From contig JAYNQW010000007.1 of the NCBI GenBank assembly GCA_038114465.1, forward strand, positions 62,001 to 126,000: DNA of 64,000 nucleotides, in the 5' to 3' direction. The notes beneath the pieces are model-generated. The model worked only from the letters and a program-made list of their open reading frames with translations. It ran no database searches and had not been told where the DNA came from. This document shows, in pieces, positions 16,145 to 25,227 of the stretch; positions within the stretch are counted from its first letter, which is position 1; the number at the start of each line of letters is the position of its first letter. The DNA comes from CALINB01 sp938045325. Lineage in GTDB: Bacteria > Pseudomonadota > Alphaproteobacteria > Rhodospirillales > CALINB01. Made by a program: the position numbers and the translations under genes.

Positions 16145-17354
16145 TGATCGAAATGTATTCGTGGGTAAGGTCGCAGGTCCAGACGGTCGCTTTCCCTTTA
16201 CCAGCGCCGACATCAATAGCGATATCGACGTTTTGACCCTTAAGGTGTTTTGCGACCGGACGTTCGTCATATCCCTTCACGGCACCCTGACCGTTCGCGA
16301 TCAGCACGCCGCCGATTTTAATCTTGAGTTTCTTCTGATTGACCCGGTCGGGGGCTTTGCCGACCGCCATGATCAAACGGCCCCAGTTGGCGTCTTCCCC
16401 GGCGATAGCCGTTTTCACCAACGGTGAATTCGCGACTGTCAGGCCGATCCGCCGGGCAGCGGCATCGCTGGCCGCCCCTGTTACCGTGACCGAGATAAAC
16501 TTACTCGCCCCCTCACCGTCTTTGACGATTTGATGGGCGAGGTCGATCATGACTTCGTTGAGAACTTTACAGAAGTTTTTTAAGTGCGCGTTCGATACCG
16601 CGGTGACTTTTTTATGATCCGCTTTACCGGTCGCAAACATCAACACGGTATCGCTCGTCGAGGTGTCGCTATCGACGGTAATGCTGTTGAACGATTGATC
16701 GACGGATGCCCTCGTTAATGCTTGCAACACCCGCGAGGGGATTTTCGCATCCGTAAACACATAAGCCAGCATCGTCGCCATATTCGGCGCAATCATGCCC
16801 GAGCCTTTGGCTATACCGGCAATGTTGACGTTCTTACCGGCAATCGTCGCCGTGCGCACACAACCCTTCGGAAACGTATCCGTGGTCATGATTGCGCGTG
16901 CACCGTTTTCCCAATTGCCGGCTTTTAAGGCACTTTGCATGCCCGGCAGACCATCGAGGATTTTCTGCACCGGCAAATCTTCGCCGATCACACCGGTCGA
17001 GCACACATAGACCTGAGATTTTGGGCACTGCAACAGCGCCGCGGCGCTTTGAACCGTTTTCGCAACCGCCCGTTCGCCGGCCTTGCCGGTAAACACATTG
17101 GCATTGCCCGAGTTCACGACCAGGCCCCGTGCCACACCACCCTTAAGAGCCTTGCGGCACCACTGCACGGGCGCCGATGCGGTTTGCGATTTTGTCAATG
17201 TGCCCGCTACCGTGGTTCCCGGCGCGGTTTCCACCAGCATCACATCAAGCCGCTGGCGATACCGCAAACCCGCCGCCGCGGTTGCGAGCTTAACCCCCGC
17301 GATCGCCGGAATTTTGGGAAACCGTTTCGGTGCCAATGGTGATGTTTTGGCCAT
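16125..17354 (-). CDS. argJ: Bifunctional ornithine acetyltransferase / N-acetylglutamate synthase
   Basis: 409 aa, full length. The autocatalytic processing site is Thr194 in PNMATMLAYVF, which becomes the N-terminal nucleophile of the beta chain. Other family blocks include VVNSGNANVFTG (79-90), CSTGVIGE (118-125) and GEDANWGRL near the end. The enzyme transfers acetyl from N-acetylornithine to glutamate in cytoplasmic arginine synthesis. It follows the parvulin gene on the same strand by about 40 bases and overlaps mutT. Confidence 0.95.
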   Translation of the reverse strand: MAKTSPLAPKRFPKIPAIAGVKLATAAAGLRYRQRLDVMLVETAPGTTVAGTLTKSQTASAPVQWCRKALKGGVARGLVVNSGNANVFTGKAGERAVAKTVQSAAALLQCPKSQVYVCSTGVIGEDLPVQKILDGLPGMQSALKAGNWENGARAIMTTDTFPKGCVRTATIAGKNVNIAGIAKGSGMIAPNMATMLAYVFTDAKIPSRVLQALTRASVDQSFNSITVDSDTSTSDTVLMFATGKADHKKVTAVSNAHLKNFCKVLNEVMIDLAHQIVKDGEGASKFISVTVTGAASDAAARRIGLTVANSPLVKTAIAGEDANWGRLIMAVGKAPDRVNQKKLKIKIGGVLIANGQGAVKGYDERPVAKHLKGQNVDIAIDVGAGKGKATVWTCDLTHEYISINADYRS

Positions 17355-17395
17355 GGCTCATGATCCATGCGTGTTATGCAAAATGAGCGAGGTTT

Positions 17396-18259
17396 CTATT
17401 GCTTCTTGGGCGCATTGTCCAGCGCAGACTGGCCCGCCTTGCGGATATCGATCTTGGCATCCTTACGCAATTGTTTGACCAAATTGCTGCCCAATTCGCT
17501 GGAAAGATCAGAGACCAGCTGCTCACGAACCTCTTCGATGGCGGGCGGCTTCGCCGTGCGGCGGCCTTCGACCTTAATCACGTGCCAACCATATTGCGTT
17601 TGAACGGGCCGTTTCGAGAACTTCCCTTTTTTCATGGCAAAGGCGGCCTTGGAAAATGCCGGCAGCATCTGGCCCTTGCGGAAGTAACCCAAATCGCCGC
17701 CATTGGCACCGGACGGCCCGGTAGAATGTGTTTTCGCAAGCTGTTCGAAGTTTTCCCCGTTGCGAAGTTTCTTGATAATTTCATGCGCTTTTTTTTCGGT
17801 TTTCACCAAAATATGACGCGCATGGACTTCGCTTTGATTTTTCGTGTCCTCGACCATTTTCTGATAGCGCGCCTTCAATGCCTTTTCGGTCAAATTGTCT
17901 TCAATATATTTCACCAAAAAAGCGCGCTCCAAAATTTGATCGCTGATTCGTTTCAAACGGCGCTTCATGGTATCGTCTTTATGCAGATTTTTCCGGCGGG
18001 CTTCACCGGCGATCAATACCGAATTAATGACTTGATTCATCAAGGCGGGATACAGAGTATGCGCCGGCAAGGCCTGCAGCTCCTGCGGCAATAATTCGCG
18101 AGCGTCATCCAAAGTGGATTTACGGATTTCTTCGCCGTTCACGACCGCGAAGATCGGATCCTTTTCAGCCGAGTTTTTATCGGCGGCAAACACCGGCTCA
18201 GCCGTCAGAGTGACGGCAACGCTAAATAAACTTATTAAGACGACACGCGCAATTTTCAT
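17396..18259 (-). CDS. Periplasmic peptidylprolyl isomerase (parvulin, PpiC/SurA-like)
   Basis: 287 aa. A Sec signal peptide at residues 1-25 ends AEPVFAAD. An N-terminal helical chaperone-like region (about 30-130) is followed by one parvulin domain at about 140-240 (VHARHILVKTE, GANGGDLGYFRKGQM, YGWHVIKVEGRR). It is expected to assist folding of exported proteins, which suits its divergent position next to secA. The ribosome-binding site AAGGATAA is at the right distance from the ATG. Confidence 0.9.
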   Translation of the reverse strand: MKIARVVLISLFSVAVTLTAEPVFAADKNSAEKDPIFAVVNGEEIRKSTLDDARELLPQELQALPAHTLYPALMNQVINSVLIAGEARRKNLHKDDTMKRRLKRISDQILERAFLVKYIEDNLTEKALKARYQKMVEDTKNQSEVHARHILVKTEKKAHEIIKKLRNGENFEQLAKTHSTGPSGANGGDLGYFRKGQMLPAFSKAAFAMKKGKFSKRPVQTQYGWHVIKVEGRRTAKPPAIEEVREQLVSDLSSELGSNLVKQLRKDAKIDIRKAGQSALDNAPKKQ

Positions 18260-18569
18260 GAAATTATCCTTACTGGGTGTGTGACCGGCCCACGATGTTG
18301 AGGCCGTTATTCGAGGCCATGTTATCAGCCCCGCCGGAGCAACACCACCAGCCCTGCGTGGCCTTTACCGAACGGCCAAGATATCAAGGCCTCGCTAACC
18401 CTCTGGATTCCCCAGGAATTTCATGAAAATACCCTCCTCTGTTACATTGACAGACGGCGTTTCGGTCTCTATCTCTCTCACCAGATAGGATCGATCGATA
18501 TTGACCGGCTCGGCTCGGAAACAGCCTTTACCGCTGTGATGGGTACTCCCCGGAATTTTGGGACTTTTC
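18260..18569. other. Divergent intergenic region between the parvulin gene and secA
   Basis: About 310 bases without a gene. The right half holds a good candidate secA promoter (listed separately). The left half has a few short inverted GGCC-containing repeats, but no tRNA, riboswitch or terminator that I can identify. A SecM-like regulator upstream of secA is not visible. Confidence 0.5.
18447..18475 (+). promoter_or_regulatory. Candidate secA promoter
   Basis: A perfect TTGACA at 18447-18452 is followed by 17 bases and TATCTC at 18470-18475. It would give a leader of about 90 bases before the secA start. Confidence 0.6.
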
Positions 18570-21332
18570 ATGCTTCAATCCCTCGCCAAGCGAATCTTTG
18601 GCTCAGCCAACGAGCGCTATCTCAAAGGCCTGCAAAAAGACATCGACGCCATCAATGCCCTCGAGCCCGAACTCGAGGCACTCAGCGATGACGACATTAA
18701 GGCACGCACCGACTGGCTACGTAAGCGGCATTTGGAAGGTGGCGAATCCCTCGACGAACTGATGACCGAAGCCTTCGCCACTGTCCGCGAAGCCGCCAAG
18801 CGCACTCTCGGCCAACGCCATTTTGATGTGCAGCTGATGGGCGGGATCGTTCTGCATCGGGGCAACATCGCGGAAATGAAAACCGGTGAAGGCAAAACCC
18901 TGGTTTCCACCTTGCCGGTTTATCTAAATGCGCTGGCCGGTCAAGGTGTGCATGTCGTGACCGTCAACGATTACCTCGCGCAACGCGATGCGGAATGGAT
19001 GGGCCAGGTTTATAACTTCCTCGGCCTGACCGTCGGCTGCATCGTTCACGGCCTCGAAGACGAACAACGCCAAAAGGAATACGCCTGCGACGTGACCTAT
19101 GCGACCAACAATGAGCTCGGCTTCGATTACCTGCGCGACAATATGAAATTCGGGCTCGATGAAATGGTGCAGCGGGAATTCAACTACGCCATCGTCGATG
19201 AGGTGGACTCGATTTTGATCGATGAAGCGCGGACACCGCTGATTATTTCAGGTCCGACGGAAGACACCTCCGATCTCTATTCATCCATCGACAAGCTCAT
19301 TCCCGAATTCGACGAATCCGATTACGAAAAAGACGAAAAGGCTCGCACGGCGACCTTTACTGAAGCCGGCATGGAAAAACTTGAGAACCTGCTGCGCGAA
19401 AGAGGCCTGATGGAAACGGGCAATCTGTATGACCTCAATAATATTTCGTTGGTATATCACGCCAATTCCGCGCTGAAAGCTCATGTCCTCTTCGAGCGCG
19501 ACACCGATTACATCGTCAAGGACGACAAGGTCGTGATTATCGACGAGTTCACCGGACGCATGATGGAAGGCCGACGCTATTCCGAAGGCCTGCACCAGGC
19601 CTTGGAAGCCAAAGAAGGCGTGTCGATCGAAAACGAAAACCAAACCCTCGCCTCGATCACGTTCCAAAATTATTTCCGGCTCTATCCCAAACTTGCCGGC
19701 ATGACCGGCACGGCCATGACGGAAGCCGGCGAGTTCGATGAAATCTACAAACTCCAGGTTATCGAAATCGACACCAATGTGCCTTGCGTCCGCAAAGATG
19801 AAGATGACGAGGTATACCGGACCGTCGCGGAAAAAAGTAACGCGATCATCGATTTGCTCGAAGATTGCCACAAGCGCAAACAGCCCGTTTTGGTCGGCAC
19901 GGTCAGTATCGAAAAATCCGAACAACTTGCCGCACAGCTGAAGAAGCGCAAAATTCCCCATAACGTGCTGAACGCCCGCCATCACGAGCAGGAAGCGCTC
20001 ATCATCGCCCAAGCCGGTGCGCCGGGCGGCGTGACGATCGCCACCAACATGGCCGGACGCGGTACCGATATTCAGCTCGGCGGCAATCTCGACATGCGCA
20101 TCGAACAGGAAGTCAAAGAGAACATGTCCGCCGAACAGCGGGAAAAGAAAATCGAGGAAATCAAGGCCGACATCGAAGCCAAGCGCCAAATTGTGCTCGA
20201 GGCCGGCGGTCTTTACGTTGTCGGCACCGAACGTCACGAAAGCCGGCGCATCGATAACCAACTGCGCGGCCGATCCGGTCGGCAAGGCGACCCGGGCGGC
20301 TCCAAGTTTTTCCTATCCCTCGAAGACGACCTCATGCGTATCTTCGGTTCCGAGCGCATTGACGGTATGCTGAAAAAACTCGGTCTCGAAGAAGGCGAAG
20401 CCATCATGCACCCCTGGGTGAACAAGGCGCTCGAGAAGGCCCAGGAGAAAGTCGAAGAACGCAACTTCGAAATCCGGAAAAACCTGCTCAAGTTCGACGA
20501 TGTGATGAATGATCAGCGCAAAGTCATTTACGAGCAGCGTAAGGAGCTTATGGATTCCGAAGACGTCTCGGAAGACCTCCGCGATATGCGCCATCAGGTC
20601 ATTGAAGATTTAATCTCACTGCATATTCCGGAAAAAGCCCTGCCGGAACAATGGAACGCGGACGCCCTGCATGGGGAGATCCTTCGTATCTTTGCCCTCA
20701 ACCTGCCCATCCTCGAATGGGTTAAAGAAGAAGGCATCGCGGATGCGGAAATTCAAGAACGCCTTGAAGATGTCACCAACCGTCAATATGCCGAGAAAGT
20801 CGCTCATTACGGCACCGAGTTGATGCGCACGGTCGAAAAAAGCGTGCTGTTGCAAGTGCTCGACCAAACCTGGAAAGAGCACCTACTCACCCTCGATCAT
20901 ATGCGCCAAGGCATCGGCTTGCGCGCCTACGGCCAGCGCGATCCGCTGAACGAATATAAAAGCGAAGCGTTCGAATTGTTTTCAGTTATGCTGGAGAATC
21001 TGCGCGAACGCACCAGCCTGACCATGGCACATCTAGAATTTGAGTTTGAAAACGAAGACACGCTCGACTTCGGCCACCCGCAACAGCAAATGGTCGAATC
21101 CCGGTTTGACCCATCCCTGGAATTCCTTGGCAATGAAGAAGACGAAGAGCTCGTCGGCTTTGAGGGCGCTGAAAACCAAGGCGGCGTCGCCGTTGCGCCG
21201 GTGCGTTCTCGTCAGGCTGCCGATGAAATCGACCCGAACGATCCCGAGACTTGGGGCCGGGTCTCGCGCAACTCACCATGCCCCTGCGGTTCAGGCAAAA
21301 AATACAAACAATGCCACGGGAAACTGAGTTAA
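18570..21332 (+). CDS. secA: Preprotein translocase ATPase SecA
   Basis: 920 aa from the ATG at 18570; an upstream in-frame TTG at 18558 is less likely. Walker A is MKTGEGKTL near residue 105 and the Walker B/DEAD motif is VDEVDSILIDEAR near 212. GTVSIEKSEQ marks helicase domain 2, and a complete C-terminal zinc motif (CPCGSGKKYKQCHG) binds SecB and phospholipid. SecA drives Sec-dependent export at the inner membrane. Length and motifs are normal for alphaproteobacteria. It stands alone, divergent from the parvulin gene. Confidence 0.97.
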   Translation: MLQSLAKRIFGSANERYLKGLQKDIDAINALEPELEALSDDDIKARTDWLRKRHLEGGESLDELMTEAFATVREAAKRTLGQRHFDVQLMGGIVLHRGNIAEMKTGEGKTLVSTLPVYLNALAGQGVHVVTVNDYLAQRDAEWMGQVYNFLGLTVGCIVHGLEDEQRQKEYACDVTYATNNELGFDYLRDNMKFGLDEMVQREFNYAIVDEVDSILIDEARTPLIISGPTEDTSDLYSSIDKLIPEFDESDYEKDEKARTATFTEAGMEKLENLLRERGLMETGNLYDLNNISLVYHANSALKAHVLFERDTDYIVKDDKVVIIDEFTGRMMEGRRYSEGLHQALEAKEGVSIENENQTLASITFQNYFRLYPKLAGMTGTAMTEAGEFDEIYKLQVIEIDTNVPCVRKDEDDEVYRTVAEKSNAIIDLLEDCHKRKQPVLVGTVSIEKSEQLAAQLKKRKIPHNVLNARHHEQEALIIAQAGAPGGVTIATNMAGRGTDIQLGGNLDMRIEQEVKENMSAEQREKKIEEIKADIEAKRQIVLEAGGLYVVGTERHESRRIDNQLRGRSGRQGDPGGSKFFLSLEDDLMRIFGSERIDGMLKKLGLEEGEAIMHPWVNKALEKAQEKVEERNFEIRKNLLKFDDVMNDQRKVIYEQRKELMDSEDVSEDLRDMRHQVIEDLISLHIPEKALPEQWNADALHGEILRIFALNLPILEWVKEEGIADAEIQERLEDVTNRQYAEKVAHYGTELMRTVEKSVLLQVLDQTWKEHLLTLDHMRQGIGLRAYGQRDPLNEYKSEAFELFSVMLENLRERTSLTMAHLEFEFENEDTLDFGHPQQQMVESRFDPSLEFLGNEEDEELVGFEGAENQGGVAVAPVRSRQAADEIDPNDPETWGRVSRNSPCPCGSGKKYKQCHGKLS

Positions 21333-21359
21333 GGCCCTTAGCGAAACGAACACCGCGCC

Positions 21360-21587
21360 TTAATTATTGTTATCCTCATCGTCTTGGTTTTTCCAAAACC
21401 GGCCCAGCGCCATATCGAGTAATGGTGGCATCAGAAAAATGTGCGCAAAGAAAATCAAAATGATCGTGATGTTGAATTCGAGCAACTCTTCGCCGAGGTC
21501 GTTGATCTGAATACCGAGCAGCTCAAACGTGACTACCAACGAAATGAAGATGATGAGTGTATACAACAGCCACTTCGGTTTAAACAT
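21360..21587 (-). CDS. Small membrane protein, hypothetical
   Basis: 75 aa with two predicted transmembrane helices (about 8-27 and 38-60) and an acidic Asn-rich tail (QDDEDNNN). Family not recognised. It starts 18 bases after the stop of the MOSC gene and has AAAGG upstream of its ATG, so it is probably the last gene of an accA-MOSC-small-membrane transcript. Confidence 0.6.
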   Translation of the reverse strand: MFKPKWLLYTLIIFISLVVTFELLGIQINDLGEELLEFNITIILIFFAHIFLMPPLLDMALGRFWKNQDDEDNNN

Positions 21588-21604
21588 TGTTGGAGCCTTT
21601 AATA

Positions 21605-22075
21605 TTAATTCAGCGGCTCAACAACATCGCCGGGGCGGATGACGCCGCCTTCGATCACATTGCAATTCAAGCCCGAGCGATGCAGCAATACCGTCACAAT
21701 TTTTTTATTGAGTACGCCTTCGAGATACCTGCAGGGTTCATTGATCCGAACCCCCAACAACACGGCATCGCCGACCTTAAATTTTTTACCGACCAAATGG
21801 GTCAGTGGCACGTCACGCACGGTGAGGTTACGCCGGGATTCATGGGGCGCCAAGTCAACATTATGATCCCGCTTTAATGCATCAAGCACTTCGCTTTCGA
21901 TAAGCGTGAGATGCCGTCCCGGTACGTCTTTGTGTGAAAATTCGCCGATGCCGAGACAGTAACGGTCGCCCTCAAGGCCCTTGCCGGCGATCAACGTGCC
22001 TTCGGTGAGCTCTTGCATATCCGCGGCGGCTTTCTCGGCGGCATGAATGAATTCGAGCCGGCCCGACCAGGTCAT
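21605..22075 (-). CDS. MOSC domain protein
   Basis: 156 aa, a complete MOSC domain with GKGLEGDRYCLG near 32, SRRNLTVRDVPL near 82 and the key Cys in EPCRYLEG near 115. MOSC proteins bind the molybdenum cofactor or carry sulfur to metals (MOCS C-terminal domain, YiiM, mARC), and some reduce N-hydroxylated bases. The ATG directly follows the accA stop codon (TAAATG), so they are probably translated together, although no functional link to fatty-acid synthesis is obvious. Confidence 0.88.
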   Translation of the reverse strand: MTWSGRLEFIHAAEKAAADMQELTEGTLIAGKGLEGDRYCLGIGEFSHKDVPGRHLTLIESEVLDALKRDHNVDLAPHESRRNLTVRDVPLTHLVGKKFKVGDAVLLGVRINEPCRYLEGVLNKKIVTVLLHRSGLNCNVIEGGVIRPGDVVEPLN

Positions 22076-23032
22076 TTACGCGAGACCCTTTTGGCCGATC
22101 TCAAGAAATTTATCGCGGCGCGCGGCTTTAAGCTCATTACCACCGAGCGCCAATAACGGCACGAGCACTTTTTCGAGGGCCGCACCGACCGCTTTGATCG
22201 TGTCCTCTGGATGGCGGTGCGCCCCCCCCATGGGTTCAGGAACGATGGTATCGATAACACCGAGTTCTTCGAGATCCGCCGCCGTATGCTTCAAGGCTTC
22301 GGCGGCTGTTTCCTTGGCGTCGTTATCGCGCCATAAGATTGATGCACAACCTTCCGGCGAGATCACCGAGTAAATTGCATGTTCAAGCATGATCACCGAA
22401 TTGGCCGCCGCGATCGCCATGGCGCCGCCCGAGCCGCCTTCACCGATGATGACGCTGACGATCGGCACTTTAATATGAAGACACGCTTCAATTGAGCGCG
22501 CGATTGCCTCGGCCTGGCCGCGCGCTTCAGCATCAATGCCAGGATAGGCGCCTGCGGTATCAACAAACGTAATGACAGGTATGCCGAACTGATCGGCGAG
22601 GTTCATCAAGCGGATCGCCTTACGATATCCTTCGGGGCGCGCCATGCCGAAATTATGGGCGACACGCGATTCCGTATCGTGGCCTTTTTCATGACCGATC
22701 ACCATTACCGACCGGCCGTTAAAACGACCCAAGCCGCCCACGATGGCTTTATCCTCGCCGAAGGAACGGTCACCGGCAAGCGGCGTAAAATCGGTGATCA
22801 ACGCTTTTAAGTAATCCATCATATGCGGACGATTTTGATGGCGCGCGACCTGCGTCTTTTGCCAAGGCGTTAGCTTGGCATAGGTTTGTTCTAAAATCTT
22901 TTCGGCGCGCAACTCAAGCTTCGCGACCTCTTCGGTCACGTTCAGCTCGCCCTGATCCATTTGGTGGCGCAGCTCTTCAATCTTGCCTTCGATCTCAGCC
23001 AAAGACTCTTCAAAATCCAGATAATTTGGCAT
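22076..23032 (-). CDS. accA: Acetyl-CoA carboxylase carboxyltransferase subunit alpha
   Basis: 318 aa, normal length. Family signatures include the N-terminal coiled segment (EIEGKIEELRHQMDQ), DRSFGEDKAIVGGLGRF, GHEKGHDT, FVDTAGAYPG and IGEGGSGGAMAIA, with the oxyanion Gly-Gly pair. With AccD it transfers carboxyl from biotin to acetyl-CoA, the first step of fatty-acid synthesis. Many alphaproteobacteria have xerD close to accA; here the two are separated by a TRAP/amidase operon of about 5 kb. Confidence 0.97.
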   Translation of the reverse strand: MPNYLDFEESLAEIEGKIEELRHQMDQGELNVTEEVAKLELRAEKILEQTYAKLTPWQKTQVARHQNRPHMMDYLKALITDFTPLAGDRSFGEDKAIVGGLGRFNGRSVMVIGHEKGHDTESRVAHNFGMARPEGYRKAIRLMNLADQFGIPVITFVDTAGAYPGIDAEARGQAEAIARSIEACLHIKVPIVSVIIGEGGSGGAMAIAAANSVIMLEHAIYSVISPEGCASILWRDNDAKETAAEALKHTAADLEELGVIDTIVPEPMGGAHRHPEDTIKAVGAALEKVLVPLLALGGNELKAARRDKFLEIGQKGLA

Positions 23033-23318
23033 CGCGGGCTTTTAGCACGTTGTTTCAATGGGGCCAAATCAATTTGCAAAGAATTCCTGCGGAATCAAAG
23101 AGTTGAGCCGATTTAAGCGAGGCAAGCCCCATACCTGCCCCGCAAGAACGGCTCTCATAAAGGATAATCTGCGCCGGAATCCAATTGTTCCAAAGGTTGC
23201 GGACACAATGGCGTATTTACGCCGGAAAAACCTTGAGGTCTGCCGGAAAATGCTCAACAGTATTCGGTATACATAAAGCCGAAATTCAACGACAGCGAGA
23301 GACATGATGGGAGGTGCA

Positions 23319-24470
23319 ATGATGAGCAAGCTCAAAACCGATTCCAAAAAATCCAAACCCAGCGCCCGGCGCAAGTTCTTAAAACTCGGCGGCCTCGCCG
23401 CTGCCGGTACCGCGGCAACCGTCGCGTTCCCGCAAATTTCCCGCGCCGCGACGACGACGCTGAAAATGCAAGGTGCCTGGGGCGAGAAAAGCCCGTTCGC
23501 CGAAATGGCGCGCCAGTACATTAAACGCGTCGAGGAACAAGCCGGTGGCCGGTTAAAAATTAAATATTTGCCCTCAGGCGCGGTTGTCGGTTCCAAACAA
23601 ATCGCCGATGCGGTTAGTCGGCGTAATGTCGATGCGGGCCATAGCGTGACCGCCTATTGGTACGCCAAGAACCCGGCAGCGTCATTATTCGGCACGGGAC
23701 CGGTGTTCGGCTGTAACGCGCAACAAATTCTCGCCTGGATTCACTTCGGCGGCGGCAAAGAGCTTTACCAAGAACTTCTGCAAAAGAAAATGCGGCTGAA
23801 TGTCGTCGGTTTCTTCGCCATGCCGATGCCGACCCAACCCTTGGGCTGGTTTAAAAAGCACATCCAAAAATCCGCCGATATGAAAGGCCTCAAGTACCGC
23901 ACCGTCGGCTTGGCCGCCAACGTCATGAACGAAATGGGCCTCGGTGTTGCACAGTTACCCGGCTCGGAAATCGTGCAAAACTTCGAAACCGGCCGGATCG
24001 AAGCGTTCGAGTTTAATAACCCGACCGCCGACCGCCAATTCGGTGCACAGAACGTGTCCAAACATTATCACATGGGCAGCTATCACCAAGCGGCTGAGTT
24101 CTTTGAGATCAGCTTCAACAAGCGCGTCTACAACAAACTACCGAAAGAACATCAAGCCATTTTGGAATACTCCGCCGAAGCCGCAAACACGGCAAATTAC
24201 GGTTGGGCCATGGACCAATACTCAAAGGACCTGCAAAACCTCATTAATAAAGACAAGGTCAACGTGTATCGTACGGATACCTCGATCATGCAGGATCAGC
24301 TCAAAGCGTGGGATAAAGTTTTAGTTGGCCTAATGAAAGATCCGTTCTTTAAGAAAGTCGTCGATAGTCAAAAAGCCTGGAGCGAACGCGTTGCCTTCTA
24401 CGACTTGATGAATTCCGCTGACTATAAGCTTGCCTTCAAGCACTACTTCCCGGGCAAGCTGCCGTTCTAG
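23319..24470 (+). CDS. dctP: TRAP transporter substrate-binding protein, Tat-exported (DctP)
   Basis: 383 aa from the ATG at 23319, placed by GGGAGGT five bases upstream. The twin-arginine signal SARRKFLKLGG and a hydrophobic stretch ending SRAA predict export in folded form. The mature protein shows the TRAP solute-receptor pattern with the carboxylate-binding Arg in GLKYRTVG near residue 195 and GRIEAFEFNNP near 230. It binds an organic acid in the periplasm and hands it to the DctQM permease encoded after a 148-base gap containing a stem-loop. Ligand unknown. Confidence 0.9.
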   Translation: MMSKLKTDSKKSKPSARRKFLKLGGLAAAGTAATVAFPQISRAATTTLKMQGAWGEKSPFAEMARQYIKRVEEQAGGRLKIKYLPSGAVVGSKQIADAVSRRNVDAGHSVTAYWYAKNPAASLFGTGPVFGCNAQQILAWIHFGGGKELYQELLQKKMRLNVVGFFAMPMPTQPLGWFKKHIQKSADMKGLKYRTVGLAANVMNEMGLGVAQLPGSEIVQNFETGRIEAFEFNNPTADRQFGAQNVSKHYHMGSYHQAAEFFEISFNKRVYNKLPKEHQAILEYSAEAANTANYGWAMDQYSKDLQNLINKDKVNVYRTDTSIMQDQLKAWDKVLVGLMKDPFFKKVVDSQKAWSERVAFYDLMNSADYKLAFKHYFPGKLPF

Positions 24471-24533
24471 TTAACCGGATCACCTTTTGTTAAGGATGAT
24501 TCAAAATATTTTGCACTAAACTCATGTTCATGA

Positions 24534-24558
24534 GAGGCGGTTCTTCTTGAGCCGCCTC
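24534..24558 (+). terminator. Intercistronic stem-loop between dctP and dctQ
   Basis: GAGGCGGTTC (24534-24543) pairs with GAGCCGCCTC (24549-24558) over ten base pairs, one of them G-U, with loop TTCTT. CCCTATTTT follows, so it is at best a weak terminator. Such elements usually keep the binding protein more abundant than the permease by partial termination or mRNA protection. Confidence 0.6.
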
Positions 24559-24618
24559 CCCTATTTTAACGCCCTTCAAAACCTTTCTTTTCTCCAAACC
24601 GCCCCCTAAGATCAGCCC

Positions 24619-25227
24619 ATGAAGGATTTTCTGTTTTCGATCGACCGGATCAGCGCCTGGATCGGCAAGGCCTTCGGCTGGTGCATCCTGATCGGTGCCG
24701 TCGGCTCGACCTACGAGGTTATTGCGACCAAACTATTCCGCGCGCCGACCCCGTGGTCCTACGATCTCAGCTACATGATGTACGGCTGTCTGTTCATGAT
24801 GGCGGGAGCTTATGCCTTATCCCGCGATTCCCATGTGCGCGGCGATGTTGTCTTTCGGCTGTTGAAACCAAAAACCCAAGCGACCATCGAACTCACTCTT
24901 TATGTTTTATTCTTCTTTCCCGGCATTTTGGCGCTAATTTATGCGGGCATCGATTACGCTTGGCAATCTTGGACCTTTAATGAAAAAAGCGTCATGAGCA
25001 TCGCGTGGTTTCCGATCTATCAATTCAAATTCATCATACCGATTGCCGCTTTCTTCCTTGCCCTGCAGGGCGTTGCCCAAGTCATTCGCTGCATCATCTG
25101 TTTGCGGGAAGGTGAATGGCCGGCGCATCTGCATGACGTTGAAGAAATTGAGGCCATGCTGCTGCACCAAAAGGAAGACGAGCAACGCCTGGCCGAAGAA
25201 GCCGCGTCAAAAGGAAGCGGCGCATGA
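24619..25227 (+). CDS. dctQ: TRAP transporter small permease (DctQ)
   Basis: 202 aa with four predicted transmembrane helices (about 15-35, 52-70, 90-112, 130-152). It has the DctQ-type start (FSIDRISAWIGKAFGWCILIG) and a charged cytoplasmic tail of about 35 residues. It pairs with the large subunit to form the Na+-dependent transporter. Its stop overlaps the dctM start (ATGA). Confidence 0.9.
   Translation: MKDFLFSIDRISAWIGKAFGWCILIGAVGSTYEVIATKLFRAPTPWSYDLSYMMYGCLFMMAGAYALSRDSHVRGDVVFRLLKPKTQATIELTLYVLFFFPGILALIYAGIDYAWQSWTFNEKSVMSIAWFPIYQFKFIIPIAAFFLALQGVAQVIRCIICLREGEWPAHLHDVEEIEAMLLHQKEDEQRLAEEAASKGSGA

Noticed and set aside
23058..23276. 72-codon frame between accA and dctP
   Set aside because: No plausible protein pattern or ribosome-binding site; the region more likely holds the promoters of the two divergent genes.
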